Virus record (IMG/VR): IMGVR_UViG_3300011116_000553 | Location: 1 to 47,055 of that record | Direction: 5' to 3' (one strand) | Origin: a virus | Length of the DNA stretch: 47,055 nt | Part shown: piece by piece, positions 16,749-21,986 of the stretch | How positions within the stretch are numbered: position 1 is the first letter of the stretch | Layout: each line of letters begins with the position of its first letter | Translations under genes and position numbers: made by a program | The notes under the pieces: model-generated | The model's database searches: none | What the model was told of the DNA's origin: nothing | The model's input: the letters and a program-made list of their open reading frames with translations, nothing else

Positions 16749-16755
16749 CTCTCCT
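16726..16755 (-). terminator. intrinsic terminator before the glycan operon
   Basis: A 9-bp perfect stem (16733-16741 with 16747-16755) with a 5-nt loop is followed on the minus strand by TTTTTTAG. It ends transcription from the small-gene/tRNA region. Confidence 0.85.
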
Positions 16756-16785
16756 AGTATGTAACTCAGGCTCGCCACCAATTCT

Positions 16786-16887
16786 TTATCTGGAAATTGG
16801 AAACCAGGCGGCAATATCCTCACCCGCACCAGTCGGCATATTTGAAGTCCATCCGACGAGGACATAGGGGGTCTTTGGATCCACCAC
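16786..16887 (-). CDS. possible 33-residue peptide
   Basis: A GTG at 16887 opens a frame encoding VDPKTPYVLVGWTSNMPTGA and then GEDIAAWFPISR. It fills most of the 210-bp gap between the 73-residue membrane protein and the terminator. No Shine-Dalgarno sequence is visible, so this is a tentative call. The stretch is richer in G and C than its surroundings. Confidence 0.35.
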   Translation of the reverse strand: MVDPKTPYVLVGWTSNMPTGAGEDIAAWFPISR

Positions 16888-16902
16888 TTAGTTTTTAGAA
16901 AA

Positions 16903-17124
16903 CTAAGAAAATAAATGAACTAACTTTGCTATCTCGTTTACGGTAAAAAATCCACATAAAACCAAAACATCATAGAGTTTAAGTTTCACTGCGAAAGGTA
17001 TTGTTAAAATACCACCAACGCATTTTACAAGTAATCCATATTTGAAATCTCCCCACAACATAGTCTGATAACCAACTATGAGGAAAATATTGCCTAAGTA
17101 ACGAAGTATACTTGTCTTAGACAT
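16903..17124 (-). CDS. small membrane protein, 73 aa
   Basis: This 73-residue protein has two or three hydrophobic segments: YLGNIFLIVGYQTMLWGDF, KCVGGILTIPFAVKLKLYD and VLVLCGFFTVNEIAKLVHLF. The pattern with charged short turns is that of a real integral membrane protein, not a chance frame. I do not recognise a function. A GATAAATA element follows the tRNA-like gene upstream (17172-17184), and a small bulged hairpin lies in the leader near 17135-17155. Confidence 0.65.
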   Translation of the reverse strand: MSKTSILRYLGNIFLIVGYQTMLWGDFKYGLLVKCVGGILTIPFAVKLKLYDVLVLCGFFTVNEIAKLVHLFS

Positions 17125-17171
17125 AAAGGGTTACACTCCCGACCAGGGTGAGTTTAGAGTCATCCCAAGAC

Positions 17172-17184
17172 TATTTATCCAATG
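17172..17184 (-). promoter_or_regulatory. late-type element next to tRNA-like gene
   Basis: Minus-strand CATTGGATAAATA begins at the 3' end of the tRNA-like gene and recurs exactly at 18416-18428 after tRNA-Met. GATAAATA differs by one base from the T4 late box TATAAATA. Confidence 0.4.
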
Positions 17185-17270
17185 CCCCTTGTCAGGATTG
17201 AACTGACCTCCATCGAACCAGTCTTACAGATCTTATGAGGATCGCGCTTTCGCCAGAGAGATAAAGGAGC
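17183..17270 (-). tRNA. tRNA-like gene, long variable region, anticodon CAT by fold
   Basis: The minus strand folds into a 7-bp acceptor (GCTCCTT with AAGGGGC, one G-U) and a 5-bp T arm (GTCAG-TTCAATC-CTGAC). The best anticodon arm is GATC-CTCATAA-GATC, giving CAT. About 20 nt lie between the anticodon arm and T arm, so the overall length is 88 nt, as in class II tRNAs, which do not normally read AUG. The D arm is poorly paired. CCA is not encoded. Treat the identity as open: Met/Ile-type by anticodon, Leu/Ser-type by shape. Confidence 0.5.
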
Positions 17271-17274
17271 ATTC

Positions 17275-17290
17275 GCTATTCGCAAATAGC
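17275..17290 (-). other. hairpin between two tRNA-like genes
   Basis: A perfect 6-bp stem GCTATT/AATAGC with a 4-nt loop fills the spacer between the two tRNA-like genes. It could guide RNA processing of a joint transcript. Confidence 0.4.
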
Positions 17291-17293
17291 AAA

Positions 17294-17381
17294 TACGAGT
17301 GCCTGGATTCGAACCAGGTCAAAGCCGCTAATCTGGCGGAAAGAGTTTATAAGACTCCTCTGACTACCAAGTCTCACTCGC
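17294..17381 (-). tRNA. tRNA-like gene with class II variable arm, anticodon TAT by fold
   Basis: There is a 7-bp acceptor (GCGAGTG with CACTCGT, first pair G-U) and a strong T arm (CCTGG-TTCGAAT-CCAGG). The anticodon arm GGAGT-CTTATAA-ACTCT gives TAT, which would read AUA. A long variable arm with a clean stem (CCGC-CAGATTA-GCGG) marks it as class II in shape. The D arm is compact (GACT-TGGT-AGTC) and base 8 is not T. CCA is not encoded. Because class II tRNAs normally carry Leu, Ser or Tyr, the charging identity cannot be settled by eye. Confidence 0.55.
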
Positions 17382-17405
17382 ACAATAACTTATCAACATT
17401 CTCCA

Positions 17406-17552
17406 TTACTTATTATTCCACATCTTTTCCATTGGGTCAACACCAGTTCTCATTACTTCACAAGCTCTCTTGTAGAACATGTTTTTAGTGTTTCCTGATG
17501 CCTCCATAGTATCCTTAATCTTTTGCCAATTCTCACGAGTTCTGTCGTCCAT
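17406..17552 (-). CDS. small soluble protein, 48 aa
   Basis: ATG 17552 opens a 48-residue frame, MDDRTRENWQKIKDTMEASG and onward to CEVMRTGVDPMEKMWNNK. Its ATG overlaps the TAA of the gene upstream by one base, a coupling typical of this phage. The sequence is charged and helical with no known domain. The overlap and the protein-like composition support the call; no function can be given. Confidence 0.6.
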   Translation of the reverse strand: MDDRTRENWQKIKDTMEASGNTKNMFYKRACEVMRTGVDPMEKMWNNK

Positions 17553-17707
17553 TAGTAGTTCTGCAAGTGGTCATTTAATCGTATTAATAGTTTTTCAACT
17601 TCAATCGTATCAATTCCATCTTTCTCAGCATAGTACATATAATCATCTAATGTAATTGTAAGCAATTCAATATCTTGCTTTGAAAGTTTTGGGATTTCCC
17701 AGTTCAT
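17552..17707 (-). CDS. small acidic helical protein, 51 aa
   Basis: ATG 17707 starts a frame reading MNWEIPKLSKQDIELLTITL, then DDYMYYAEKDGIDTIEVEKL. It overlaps the end of the 83-residue zinc-ribbon-like gene by 4 bp and the next small gene by 1 bp. The helical, acidic pattern resembles small phage regulatory or inhibitor proteins, but there is no specific match. Real gene likely on spacing and composition. Confidence 0.6.
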   Translation of the reverse strand: MNWEIPKLSKQDIELLTITLDDYMYYAEKDGIDTIEVEKLLIRLNDHLQNY

Positions 17708-17955
17708 CTAACCTCAAATTCTAGTTTACGGATTTTACGATTTGCTCTTGCCTGTTGCCAAGCAAGTTCTTCCTCTGTGAAGTAGGAAGTTTTTTGTTGT
17801 GGACGTGTTGAGTTTAGCATCACAACCTGTGTTAAGTCAACTGCTGTAATCTTTTCTCCAACAACAGTCGTCATATTCGTACATCCACAACATTGTGATT
17901 TTGACGAATTTCCTTTTATTTCTGTATTACAGAGTTTACAACGTACTTCGATCAT
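17704..17955 (-). CDS. small zinc-ribbon-like protein
   Basis: The start is placed at ATG 17955 because GGAGAAAAAA precedes it; a longer frame begins at 17994 inside the ferritin-like gene. The 83-residue product starts MIEVRCKLCNTEIKG and has C-x2-C followed by SQCCGCTNM, a likely zinc knuckle. Then come KITAVDLTQVVML and a charged C-terminal helix (ELAWQQARANRKIRKLEFEV). Similar small Cys-rich proteins are common in cyanomyoviruses. Role unknown. Confidence 0.7.
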   Translation of the reverse strand: MIEVRCKLCNTEIKGNSSKSQCCGCTNMTTVVGEKITAVDLTQVVMLNSTRPQQKTSYFTEEELAWQQARANRKIRKLEFEVR

Positions 17956-17966
17956 TTTTTTCTCCA

Positions 17967-18401
17967 TTATTCTAAAAAGGACCTTAACATCCAAACAAAT
18001 TTACCGTGTGTTTCCATAATAGTTTGAACCAAATTTGAAGTCGCATATAATTTTTGATTATCTGCTTCTTCTGATATATCAGTAAAAATATCAATTATTT
18101 TTTTATTATCATCACGCAGTTGTGTAACCATTTCTATAGCACCAATTGAACTATCTGCTTCTTTAATTGTAGATACTTCAACTGCTCTAGTCAAAGTGCT
18201 GACTGGTTTCATTCCCAAATATCTCATATGTTCTGTAAGAGTATCTATCTCTTCAAACATTGACTCATACTGCTCACCAAAAAGAGTATGAAATTGATGA
18301 AAATCTGGACCAACAACATCCCAATGATAAACCCAAGTTTTTTGAAAAAGAACAAAAAGTGATGCTTGAGCATCACTTAAATGTTTGAATAGTGTTTCCA
18401 T
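17967..18401 (-). CDS. Dps-like ferritin-superfamily protein
   Basis: This 144-residue protein fits Dps: KTWVYHWDVVGPDFHQFHTL (the W-x-H-W-x2-G-x2-F-x3-H block) followed by LFGEQYESMFEEIDTLTEHM, with Tyr/Asp/Glu at the spacing of the inter-subunit ferroxidase site. The remainder is four-helix-bundle-like and ends HGKFVWMLRSFLE. Dps assembles as a 12-mer, oxidises Fe(II) with peroxide and protects DNA. A phage copy could limit oxidative damage in an illuminated host. It is slightly short (usual length 150-180). The tRNA-Met gene lies 26 bp upstream. Confidence 0.82.
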   Translation of the reverse strand: METLFKHLSDAQASLFVLFQKTWVYHWDVVGPDFHQFHTLFGEQYESMFEEIDTLTEHMRYLGMKPVSTLTRAVEVSTIKEADSSIGAIEMVTQLRDDNKKIIDIFTDISEEADNQKLYATSNLVQTIMETHGKFVWMLRSFLE

Positions 18402-18415
18402 TATACTTTTTTCTT

Positions 18416-18428
18416 TATTTATCCAATG
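18416..18428 (-). promoter_or_regulatory. late-type element upstream of the Dps-like gene
   Basis: This is the second exact copy of CATTGGATAAATA on the minus strand. It starts at the tRNA-Met 3' end and ends about 15 bp before the Dps-like start codon. GATAAATA is one base from the T4 late box. Confidence 0.4.
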
Positions 18429-18498
18429 GCAGAGGTAGGATTTGCACCTACGACCTTCAGGGTATGAACCTGACGAACTACTACTGTTCTACTCTGCT
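18427..18498 (-). tRNA. tRNA-Met (CAT)
   Basis: A canonical class I cloverleaf of 72 nt: acceptor AGCAGAG with CTCTGCC (6 pairs plus a terminal A-C mismatch), D arm GAAC-AGTAGTA-GTTC, anticodon arm TCAGG-TTCATAC-CCTGA with CAT, a 5-nt variable loop, and T arm GTAGG-TGCAAAT-CCTAC. CCA is not encoded. The A-C first pair resembles the unpaired 1-72 of initiator tRNAs; it could also be Ile2 after C34 modification. Confidence 0.87.
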
Positions 18499-18503
18499 AT
18501 AAA

Positions 18504-18519
18504 TGCCCCCGAAGGGGCA
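18504..18519 (-). terminator. hairpin after the porin gene
   Basis: TGCCCC and GGGGCA pair around a TTCG tetraloop on the minus strand, 5 bp after the porin stop and just before tRNA-Met. The following T-run is short (ATTTATA), so it may serve as a weak terminator or tRNA processing signal. Confidence 0.6.
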
Positions 18520-18524
18520 AAATA

Positions 18525-19409
18525 TCAGAACTTGAAACCAAGTCCAACAGTGCCGGTTACATTGTAACCTTGACCACTGCCGTAGTTGTAGGTAGCCCTA
18601 CCAGCCCTGACAGATCCAAAGGTCTCAGCACCAGTGTTACTGAAAGGTATCTTGGCATCGGCAAACAGAACAATGTTCTTTGCTACGGATACTTCCGCAC
18701 CTGCAACACCGATACCAGCACCCTGATTGCCACCCACCTGACCACCAGCACCAACATAAATGTTAGCAGTAGATACTTTTGATCCATCAGCAAGAGTACG
18801 ACGGGCAACGGGAATATCAAGAGTAGCAAGGCCACCACCGAATACACCACCACTTACATAGTTAGGAGTAGAGGTGAGAGTCACATAAGGACGAGCAGAC
18901 ACGGCATACTGATTACCAAGATCAAATGCCTTTACACGACCTTGAAGAGTGATACCTGACTCATAAACACGAGCACCACGAGCAGTAGCACCAGGATAGT
19001 TAGCAGCATTACCAGCAAAGGCAATACCACCATAGTTACCAACACCGAGTTCACGACGTTGAGTTGCAGTCACAGCAGCAACTTCCAACTTGGTTACACG
19101 ATTGCTCACAGCACCGATTTGAGCACGAAGAGCAGCAGCCAACTTAGCATCTGCTTCAGTATAGAATGCAGTGATGTTGTCAAGGCAATGATTTGTCAGA
19201 GCAAAAACTTCATTGCGAGTTGCATCAACAGCAGGATTAAGAGTGCCGTTAGGATAACCAGCAAGACATCCATATCGTGAGTTAAGATTTTGAATTGCCT
19301 GATACGCCCAGTCGGTAGGTTGTAGATCCGAATAGGTAGCAGGAGCAGCAAGTACTGGAGCAGTGGTTGCAATAACAGCAGCACCAGCAAAAATTGAATT
19401 CAGTTTCAT
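18525..19409 (-). CDS. cyanobacterial-type SLH-domain outer-membrane porin-like protein
   Basis: This 294-residue protein has a signal peptide (MKLNSIFAGAAVIATTAPVL then AAPA). Next is an SLH domain at about 25-80 (YSDLQPTDWAYQAIQNL, YGCLAGYPNGTLNPAV, ATRNEVFALTNHCLDNI), the form seen in Synechococcus SomA/B porins. After a short coiled linker (AQIGAVSNRVTKLEVAAV) comes a Gly-rich, alternating beta-barrel region ending in GTVGLGFKF, with the terminal Phe of outer-membrane barrels. It is about half the length of host porins. G+C is visibly higher than in its neighbours, which suggests recent host origin. It has its own promoter and terminator. Confidence 0.87.
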   Translation of the reverse strand: MKLNSIFAGAAVIATTAPVLAAPATYSDLQPTDWAYQAIQNLNSRYGCLAGYPNGTLNPAVDATRNEVFALTNHCLDNITAFYTEADAKLAAALRAQIGAVSNRVTKLEVAAVTATQRRELGVGNYGGIAFAGNAANYPGATARGARVYESGITLQGRVKAFDLGNQYAVSARPYVTLTSTPNYVSGGVFGGGLATLDIPVARRTLADGSKVSTANIYVGAGGQVGGNQGAGIGVAGAEVSVAKNIVLFADAKIPFSNTGAETFGSVRAGRATYNYGSGQGYNVTGTVGLGFKF

Positions 19410-19450
19410 ATAGAAATTGTTAAGTAATAAAACTACAAAGTTTATTTAGT

Positions 19451-19471
19451 TGCCCCAAGAGTTATGGGGCA
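19451..19471 (-). promoter_or_regulatory. 5'-terminal hairpin of the porin mRNA
   Basis: TGCCCCA and TGGGGCA pair (7 bp, 7-nt loop) starting about where the promoter predicts the transcript start. Such a 5' stem-loop would protect the message from decay. It is not followed by a T-run. Confidence 0.55.
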
Positions 19472-19477
19472 GTTAGT

Positions 19478-19506
19478 ATTATAGAGGACTATTGAAGGTT
19501 TGTCAA
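19478..19506 (-). promoter_or_regulatory. perfect sigma-70 promoter for the porin gene
   Basis: TTGACA (19501-19506) and TATAAT (19478-19483) lie 17 bp apart on the minus strand. The start codon is about 70 bp downstream. Confidence 0.9.
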
Positions 19507-19567
19507 GGGGTGAGACAAAGATAATACCGTTAGAAAAAGATGTATATTATTGGGAATAATATTTAAA

Positions 19568-19639
19568 AGCGTCCGGGGGTAGTCGAAACCCCGACTTCTG
19601 GGTGGAAACCAGAGATTTGTGCCACTAAACTACGAACGC
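19568..19639 (-). tRNA. tRNA-Gly (TCC)
   Basis: A 72-nt class I cloverleaf: acceptor GCGTTCG with CGGACGC (one T-G), D arm GTTT-AGTGGCAC-AAAT, anticodon arm TCTGG-TTTCCAC-CCAGA with TCC, and T arm GGGGT-TTCGACT-ACCCC. CCA is not encoded. It reads GGA/GGG codons and lies one base after the stop of the upstream membrane protein gene. Confidence 0.9.
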
Positions 19640-19640
19640 A

Positions 19641-20051
19641 TTATTGGATTTGATTTTCTTTTGGACAATCAGGAACCCAAGAACCACATATTCTCATTTC
19701 ACCACCTAATAGTTTTTGAGCATTGCTATTATCAGGTGCTTTCTCTGAAAAATATGATGGACTTATTCTAACACTCCCATCGTCCCCTGTCAAGTCTTCA
19801 TAATCTTTGATTGCCTTGTCTACATCTCTATGAACTCTGCGGTCCAAGAGCACCGGATCATTGATAATATAATCATTCAAAGGTTTTCCAGGTAGTTTTC
19901 TCTGAACCTCATCAATAAAATCATAAATGTTTTCTTCTGGAATATGAGTACATTGCGATACTCCCGTCACCAAAGAAGTGAATACAACTCCTATTACGGC
20001 ATATCTAAAAATACTTGATTTCTTTTTACCAAACTGAAAATCAAACTTCAC
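19641..20051 (-). CDS. membrane-anchored small cyanophage protein
   Basis: I place the start at GTG 20051 (136 residues), preceded by GGAGAGAAAG and overlapping the upstream stop; an ATG at 20075 is possible. FRYAVIGVVFTSLVTGVSQC is a single membrane segment near residue 15. It is followed by a soluble domain with RDVDKAIKDYEDLTGDDGSV and a Cys-containing tail, GGEMRICGSWVPDCPKE. Proteins of this kind recur in cyanomyoviruses near lysis genes. A spanin-like role is possible but not shown, since there is no coiled coil. Confidence 0.65.
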   Translation of the reverse strand: MKFDFQFGKKKSSIFRYAVIGVVFTSLVTGVSQCTHIPEENIYDFIDEVQRKLPGKPLNDYIINDPVLLDRRVHRDVDKAIKDYEDLTGDDGSVRISPSYFSEKAPDNSNAQKLLGGEMRICGSWVPDCPKENQIQ

Positions 20052-20391
20052 AAATACTTTCTCTCCAATCTTCACTCATATTCACCATAATACTTTCTGC
20101 TGCTTCTACAGTTTCAGCATATCCTTCATCAAGGAGGTGTGAAAGAATGAGGTCGTAGAGGTCATAACTTTCAGGAACCACTTTACTATCTCTTGTTCCT
20201 GTTATTTGACTTGCTCTTGAAATAAGTTTTCCTGCTTCGGGACTTCCGGGTTTTGATTTTAAAAATTTTGATTTCAATTCATTTGCTTTTGCGTCCATCC
20301 TTCCAACAGGAAGAGGTTTCTTTTCTTCATCTAACTCATAATAAACATCTAAATATGCTTCTTGAAGATTGCGAAAGTCTTGTGAGTTCAT
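20041..20391 (-). CDS. small protein with shared C-terminal module
   Basis: This 116-residue soluble protein starts MNSQDFRNLQEAYLDVYYEL. A basic middle (ANELKSKFLKSKPGSPEAGK) follows, then a C-terminal segment at about 75-116, ESYDLYDLILSHLLDEGYAE and AESIMVNMSEDWRESI. This segment recurs at the end of the 22022-22735 protein, and its first part resembles the middle of the 22770-23936 protein. It is driven by a late-type promoter fused to a terminator, which suggests a virion or head-associated protein. No enzymatic motif is seen. Confidence 0.7.
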   Translation of the reverse strand: MNSQDFRNLQEAYLDVYYELDEEKKPLPVGRMDAKANELKSKFLKSKPGSPEAGKLISRASQITGTRDSKVVPESYDLYDLILSHLLDEGYAETVEAAESIMVNMSEDWRESICEV

Positions 20392-20411
20392 CTTACAACT
20401 ACTTTTTTAGT

Positions 20412-20419
20412 TATTTATA
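20412..20419 (-). promoter_or_regulatory. T4-type late promoter
   Basis: A perfect TATAAATA on the minus strand lies 20 bp before the 116-residue gene. It starts inside the T-tract of the terminator at 20420-20443. Confidence 0.75.
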
Positions 20420-20443
20420 AAAAAGGGAGGCAATGAACCTCCC
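20420..20443 (-). terminator. intrinsic terminator after the lysozyme gene
   Basis: GGGAGG and CCTCCC pair around a 7-nt loop, followed on the minus strand by TTTTTTATAAATA. It closes the lysozyme transcript. Confidence 0.85.
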
Positions 20444-20450
20444 ATATTTA

Positions 20451-21122
20451 TCAACTATCTAGATACATTTTATTTGAATATCGATAGGCAAAATCGGTTC
20501 GAGCACCATGAATGCCCCATCCAATCCAACGATATGCAAGGTTCATATATCCATCAATACTCCTACCGGGAGTTTTCATTTGATATTCAATCTGTTTCCA
20601 TTGTGGTTCAGACATCATAAATTGAAGTTGTCCCTCAATTGAAGATGGACTTGTTCCAATACTACGGGCAACTCTTCCGAGACCATAATATCTTTCACTG
20701 GAAGTCCATTGAATTAATCCATAACCAGCACCACAAGATTCATAATCAGTTCTTGCTCCACCCTCGCAAATATTAGGAATAAAGTTTGATTCCTGTTTGA
20801 TATTTCCAAGAATAGTAGCAAGTGCGTTCTTATCCTTGATTCCCTTCTTTTGAAGATACTCTAAAGTATAAGATTCTTGTTGATTACACCCTTTACATTT
20901 CCAAATCTTTTCCTTTTTTTCGACCTCTGTTTGAGCAGTATGCTCCTTAGTATTCAATTGTTTAGATTTGGTCTCGGATTGCTTCTTATAATCTTGAATA
21001 GTCAGTTCTAGAGTATCTGTTGATATATCCGGAACCGACGGAGCATAAACTGGAAGAAGCAAAGGTGAACTGAAGGCAGATGCCACAGTAAATGAAAGAG
21101 ATGTAACTGTTTGTAATAGCAT
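20451..21122 (-). CDS. phage tail-lysozyme-type muralytic protein with signal-like N terminus
   Basis: The longer frame (to 21209) runs through a structured leader, so I start at ATG 21122; this gives 223 residues. MLLQTVTSLSFTVASAFSSP looks like a signal peptide or anchor. A charged linker with KCKGCNQ follows. Then comes a lysozyme-like domain at about 95-223: DKNALATILGNIKQESNFIP with the catalytic Glu, CGAGYGLIQWTSSERYYGLG, and GYMNLAYRWIGWGIHG. This matches the phage tail lysozyme family. It has a perfect promoter about 130 bp upstream and its own terminator. No strong Shine-Dalgarno sequence is present. Confidence 0.75.
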   Translation of the reverse strand: MLLQTVTSLSFTVASAFSSPLLLPVYAPSVPDISTDTLELTIQDYKKQSETKSKQLNTKEHTAQTEVEKKEKIWKCKGCNQQESYTLEYLQKKGIKDKNALATILGNIKQESNFIPNICEGGARTDYESCGAGYGLIQWTSSERYYGLGRVARSIGTSPSSIEGQLQFMMSEPQWKQIEYQMKTPGRSIDGYMNLAYRWIGWGIHGARTDFAYRYSNKMYLDS

Positions 21123-21140
21123 TAATTTTAATAGAATTCG

Positions 21141-21200
21141 GCATCCGTATAGGTAAAGGAGAATTTCCACACCCTCTCGGGAGGCATTACCCACGGCTCT
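21141..21200 (-). ncRNA. structured 5' leader of the lysozyme gene (candidate cis-RNA)
   Basis: On the minus strand CCGT (21093 side, plus 21193-21196) pairs with ACGG (21145-21148), and GGTAA (21187-21191) with TTACC (21152-21156), forming a two-part closing helix. Inside it, CCTC-CCGA-GAGG and GGA-AATTC-TCC can form two arms, giving a three-way junction. The region lies between a perfect promoter (21250-21278) and the start codon and is more G+C-rich than its surroundings. I do not recognise a known riboswitch core. Confidence 0.45.
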
Positions 21201-21249
21201 AAGTCGCACTCAAAATCTCATAATAAAGACACTTTAATCGTGCCTTAAC

Positions 21250-21278
21250 ATTATAAGTGATTATTTATCTTATGTCAA
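21250..21278 (-). promoter_or_regulatory. perfect sigma-70 promoter for leader and lysozyme
   Basis: TTGACA (21273-21278) and TATAAT (21250-21255) are 17 bp apart on the minus strand. The spacer itself contains GATAAATAAT, a late-type variant. A possible hairpin (AAGGCAC/GTGTCTT) lies at the predicted transcript start. Confidence 0.88.
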
Positions 21279-21280
21279 CA

Positions 21281-21472
21281 TTATCTCATAAAAGGTTCAA
21301 TATGATTTAAAAAGAATACATCACAATTATCTTTTTGTATAATCCATTCTCGTATCTCTCTATGTAAACTTTCTGCTTCCTTTCTTCTTCCATATTTAAT
21401 GTGAGTATTCATCATTTCAAGATAATAATCAATAATATTATCACATAGATTTTTCATTTCTGATTTGTTCAT
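21281..21472 (-). CDS. small helical protein after a GIY-YIG gene
   Basis: ATG 21472, preceded by GGAAAG, gives 63 residues: MNKSEMKNLCDNIIDYYLEM, then KYGRRKEAESLHREIREWII and a short acidic tail. It overlaps the end of the GIY-YIG gene by 32 bp in another frame. The helical, amphipathic composition is protein-like. There is no recognised family; it may be a passenger of the mobile gene or an old phage gene. Confidence 0.5.
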   Translation of the reverse strand: MNKSEMKNLCDNIIDYYLEMMNTHIKYGRRKEAESLHREIREWIIQKDNCDVFFLNHIEPFMR

Positions 21473-21893
21473 TAAAATAATCTTTCCTATAATATCTTCC
21501 AAGAATATTACTATTGTAATACTTTGGCATTCCATCGTCAAGTGCTTCACTCAAAACATTATTCAAAAATAATTGTTTTGTTTCTTCAAAATTTGTCTTA
21601 CCTAATGTCTTATGAAGACTTATTATAGTTCTTTCAAACTTATCTTTTCCAAATACTTTTATATCTTCTTTGAGTTCTGGACAACTTCCATAGTAGTTTT
21701 TCCAATCACTTTCTCTTTTACTTTTTCTTTTTTTTCCTTTATCTTTTCTAAAAGACCAAAAATACTTTCTTCCAATATAACACCTAGTATTACAAGTATT
21801 TCGTATATGATATACAAACCCAAAGTAATCTTGGATATCATTTGTCTCAAAAGGTTCATTATTATATAACCAAGGATTATCGTATGTTGCCAA
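21441..21893 (-). CDS. GIY-YIG-like endonuclease (homing gene)
   Basis: This 150-residue protein probably starts at TTG 21893. GFVYHIRNTCNTRCYIGRKYF near residue 24 has the GxY-x(10)-YIG core. Then RKSKRESDWKNYYGSCPELK gives the catalytic-helix Arg/Lys segment, and TNFEETKQLFLNNVL near 112 the acidic residue and Asn. It fits phage GIY-YIG nucleases of the Seg/Hef type that act as free-standing homing endonucleases. A late promoter (21918-21925) and a terminator-embedded sigma-70 promoter lie just upstream. Confidence 0.75.
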   Translation of the reverse strand: MATYDNPWLYNNEPFETNDIQDYFGFVYHIRNTCNTRCYIGRKYFWSFRKDKGKKRKSKRESDWKNYYGSCPELKEDIKVFGKDKFERTIISLHKTLGKTNFEETKQLFLNNVLSEALDDGMPKYYNSNILGRYYRKDYFNEQIRNEKSM

Positions 21894-21917
21894 TAGGGTC
21901 TCTAAGTAAGCTTGATG

Positions 21918-21925
21918 TATTTATA
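21918..21925 (-). promoter_or_regulatory. T4-type late promoter before the GIY-YIG gene
   Basis: A perfect TATAAATA on the minus strand lies 25 bp before the TTG start. It sits in a small imperfect hairpin (CTTG...CAAG). Confidence 0.65.
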
Positions 21926-21957
21926 GATACAAGTATTTTCTCAAAACCCACAGAGTT

Positions 21958-21986
21958 ATTTTAGTCATAAAAAAGCACTCTGTCAA
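21958..21986 (-). promoter_or_regulatory. sigma-70 promoter whose -35 is a terminator loop
   Basis: TTGACA (21981-21986) is exactly the 6-nt loop of the terminator hairpin. TAAAAT (21958-21963, 5 of 6 matches) lies 17 bp downstream, and the terminator T-tract is the spacer. Confidence 0.6.

Noticed and set aside
19785-19830. TTGACA with a TAGAAT 17 bp downstream on the minus strand
   Set aside because: It lies inside the coding region of the membrane-anchored protein with no gene start nearby, so chance occurrence is more likely.
21123-21209. N-terminal 29 residues of the longer lysozyme frame
   Set aside because: They are translated from the structured leader, have no ribosome binding site and precede a better signal-like start.
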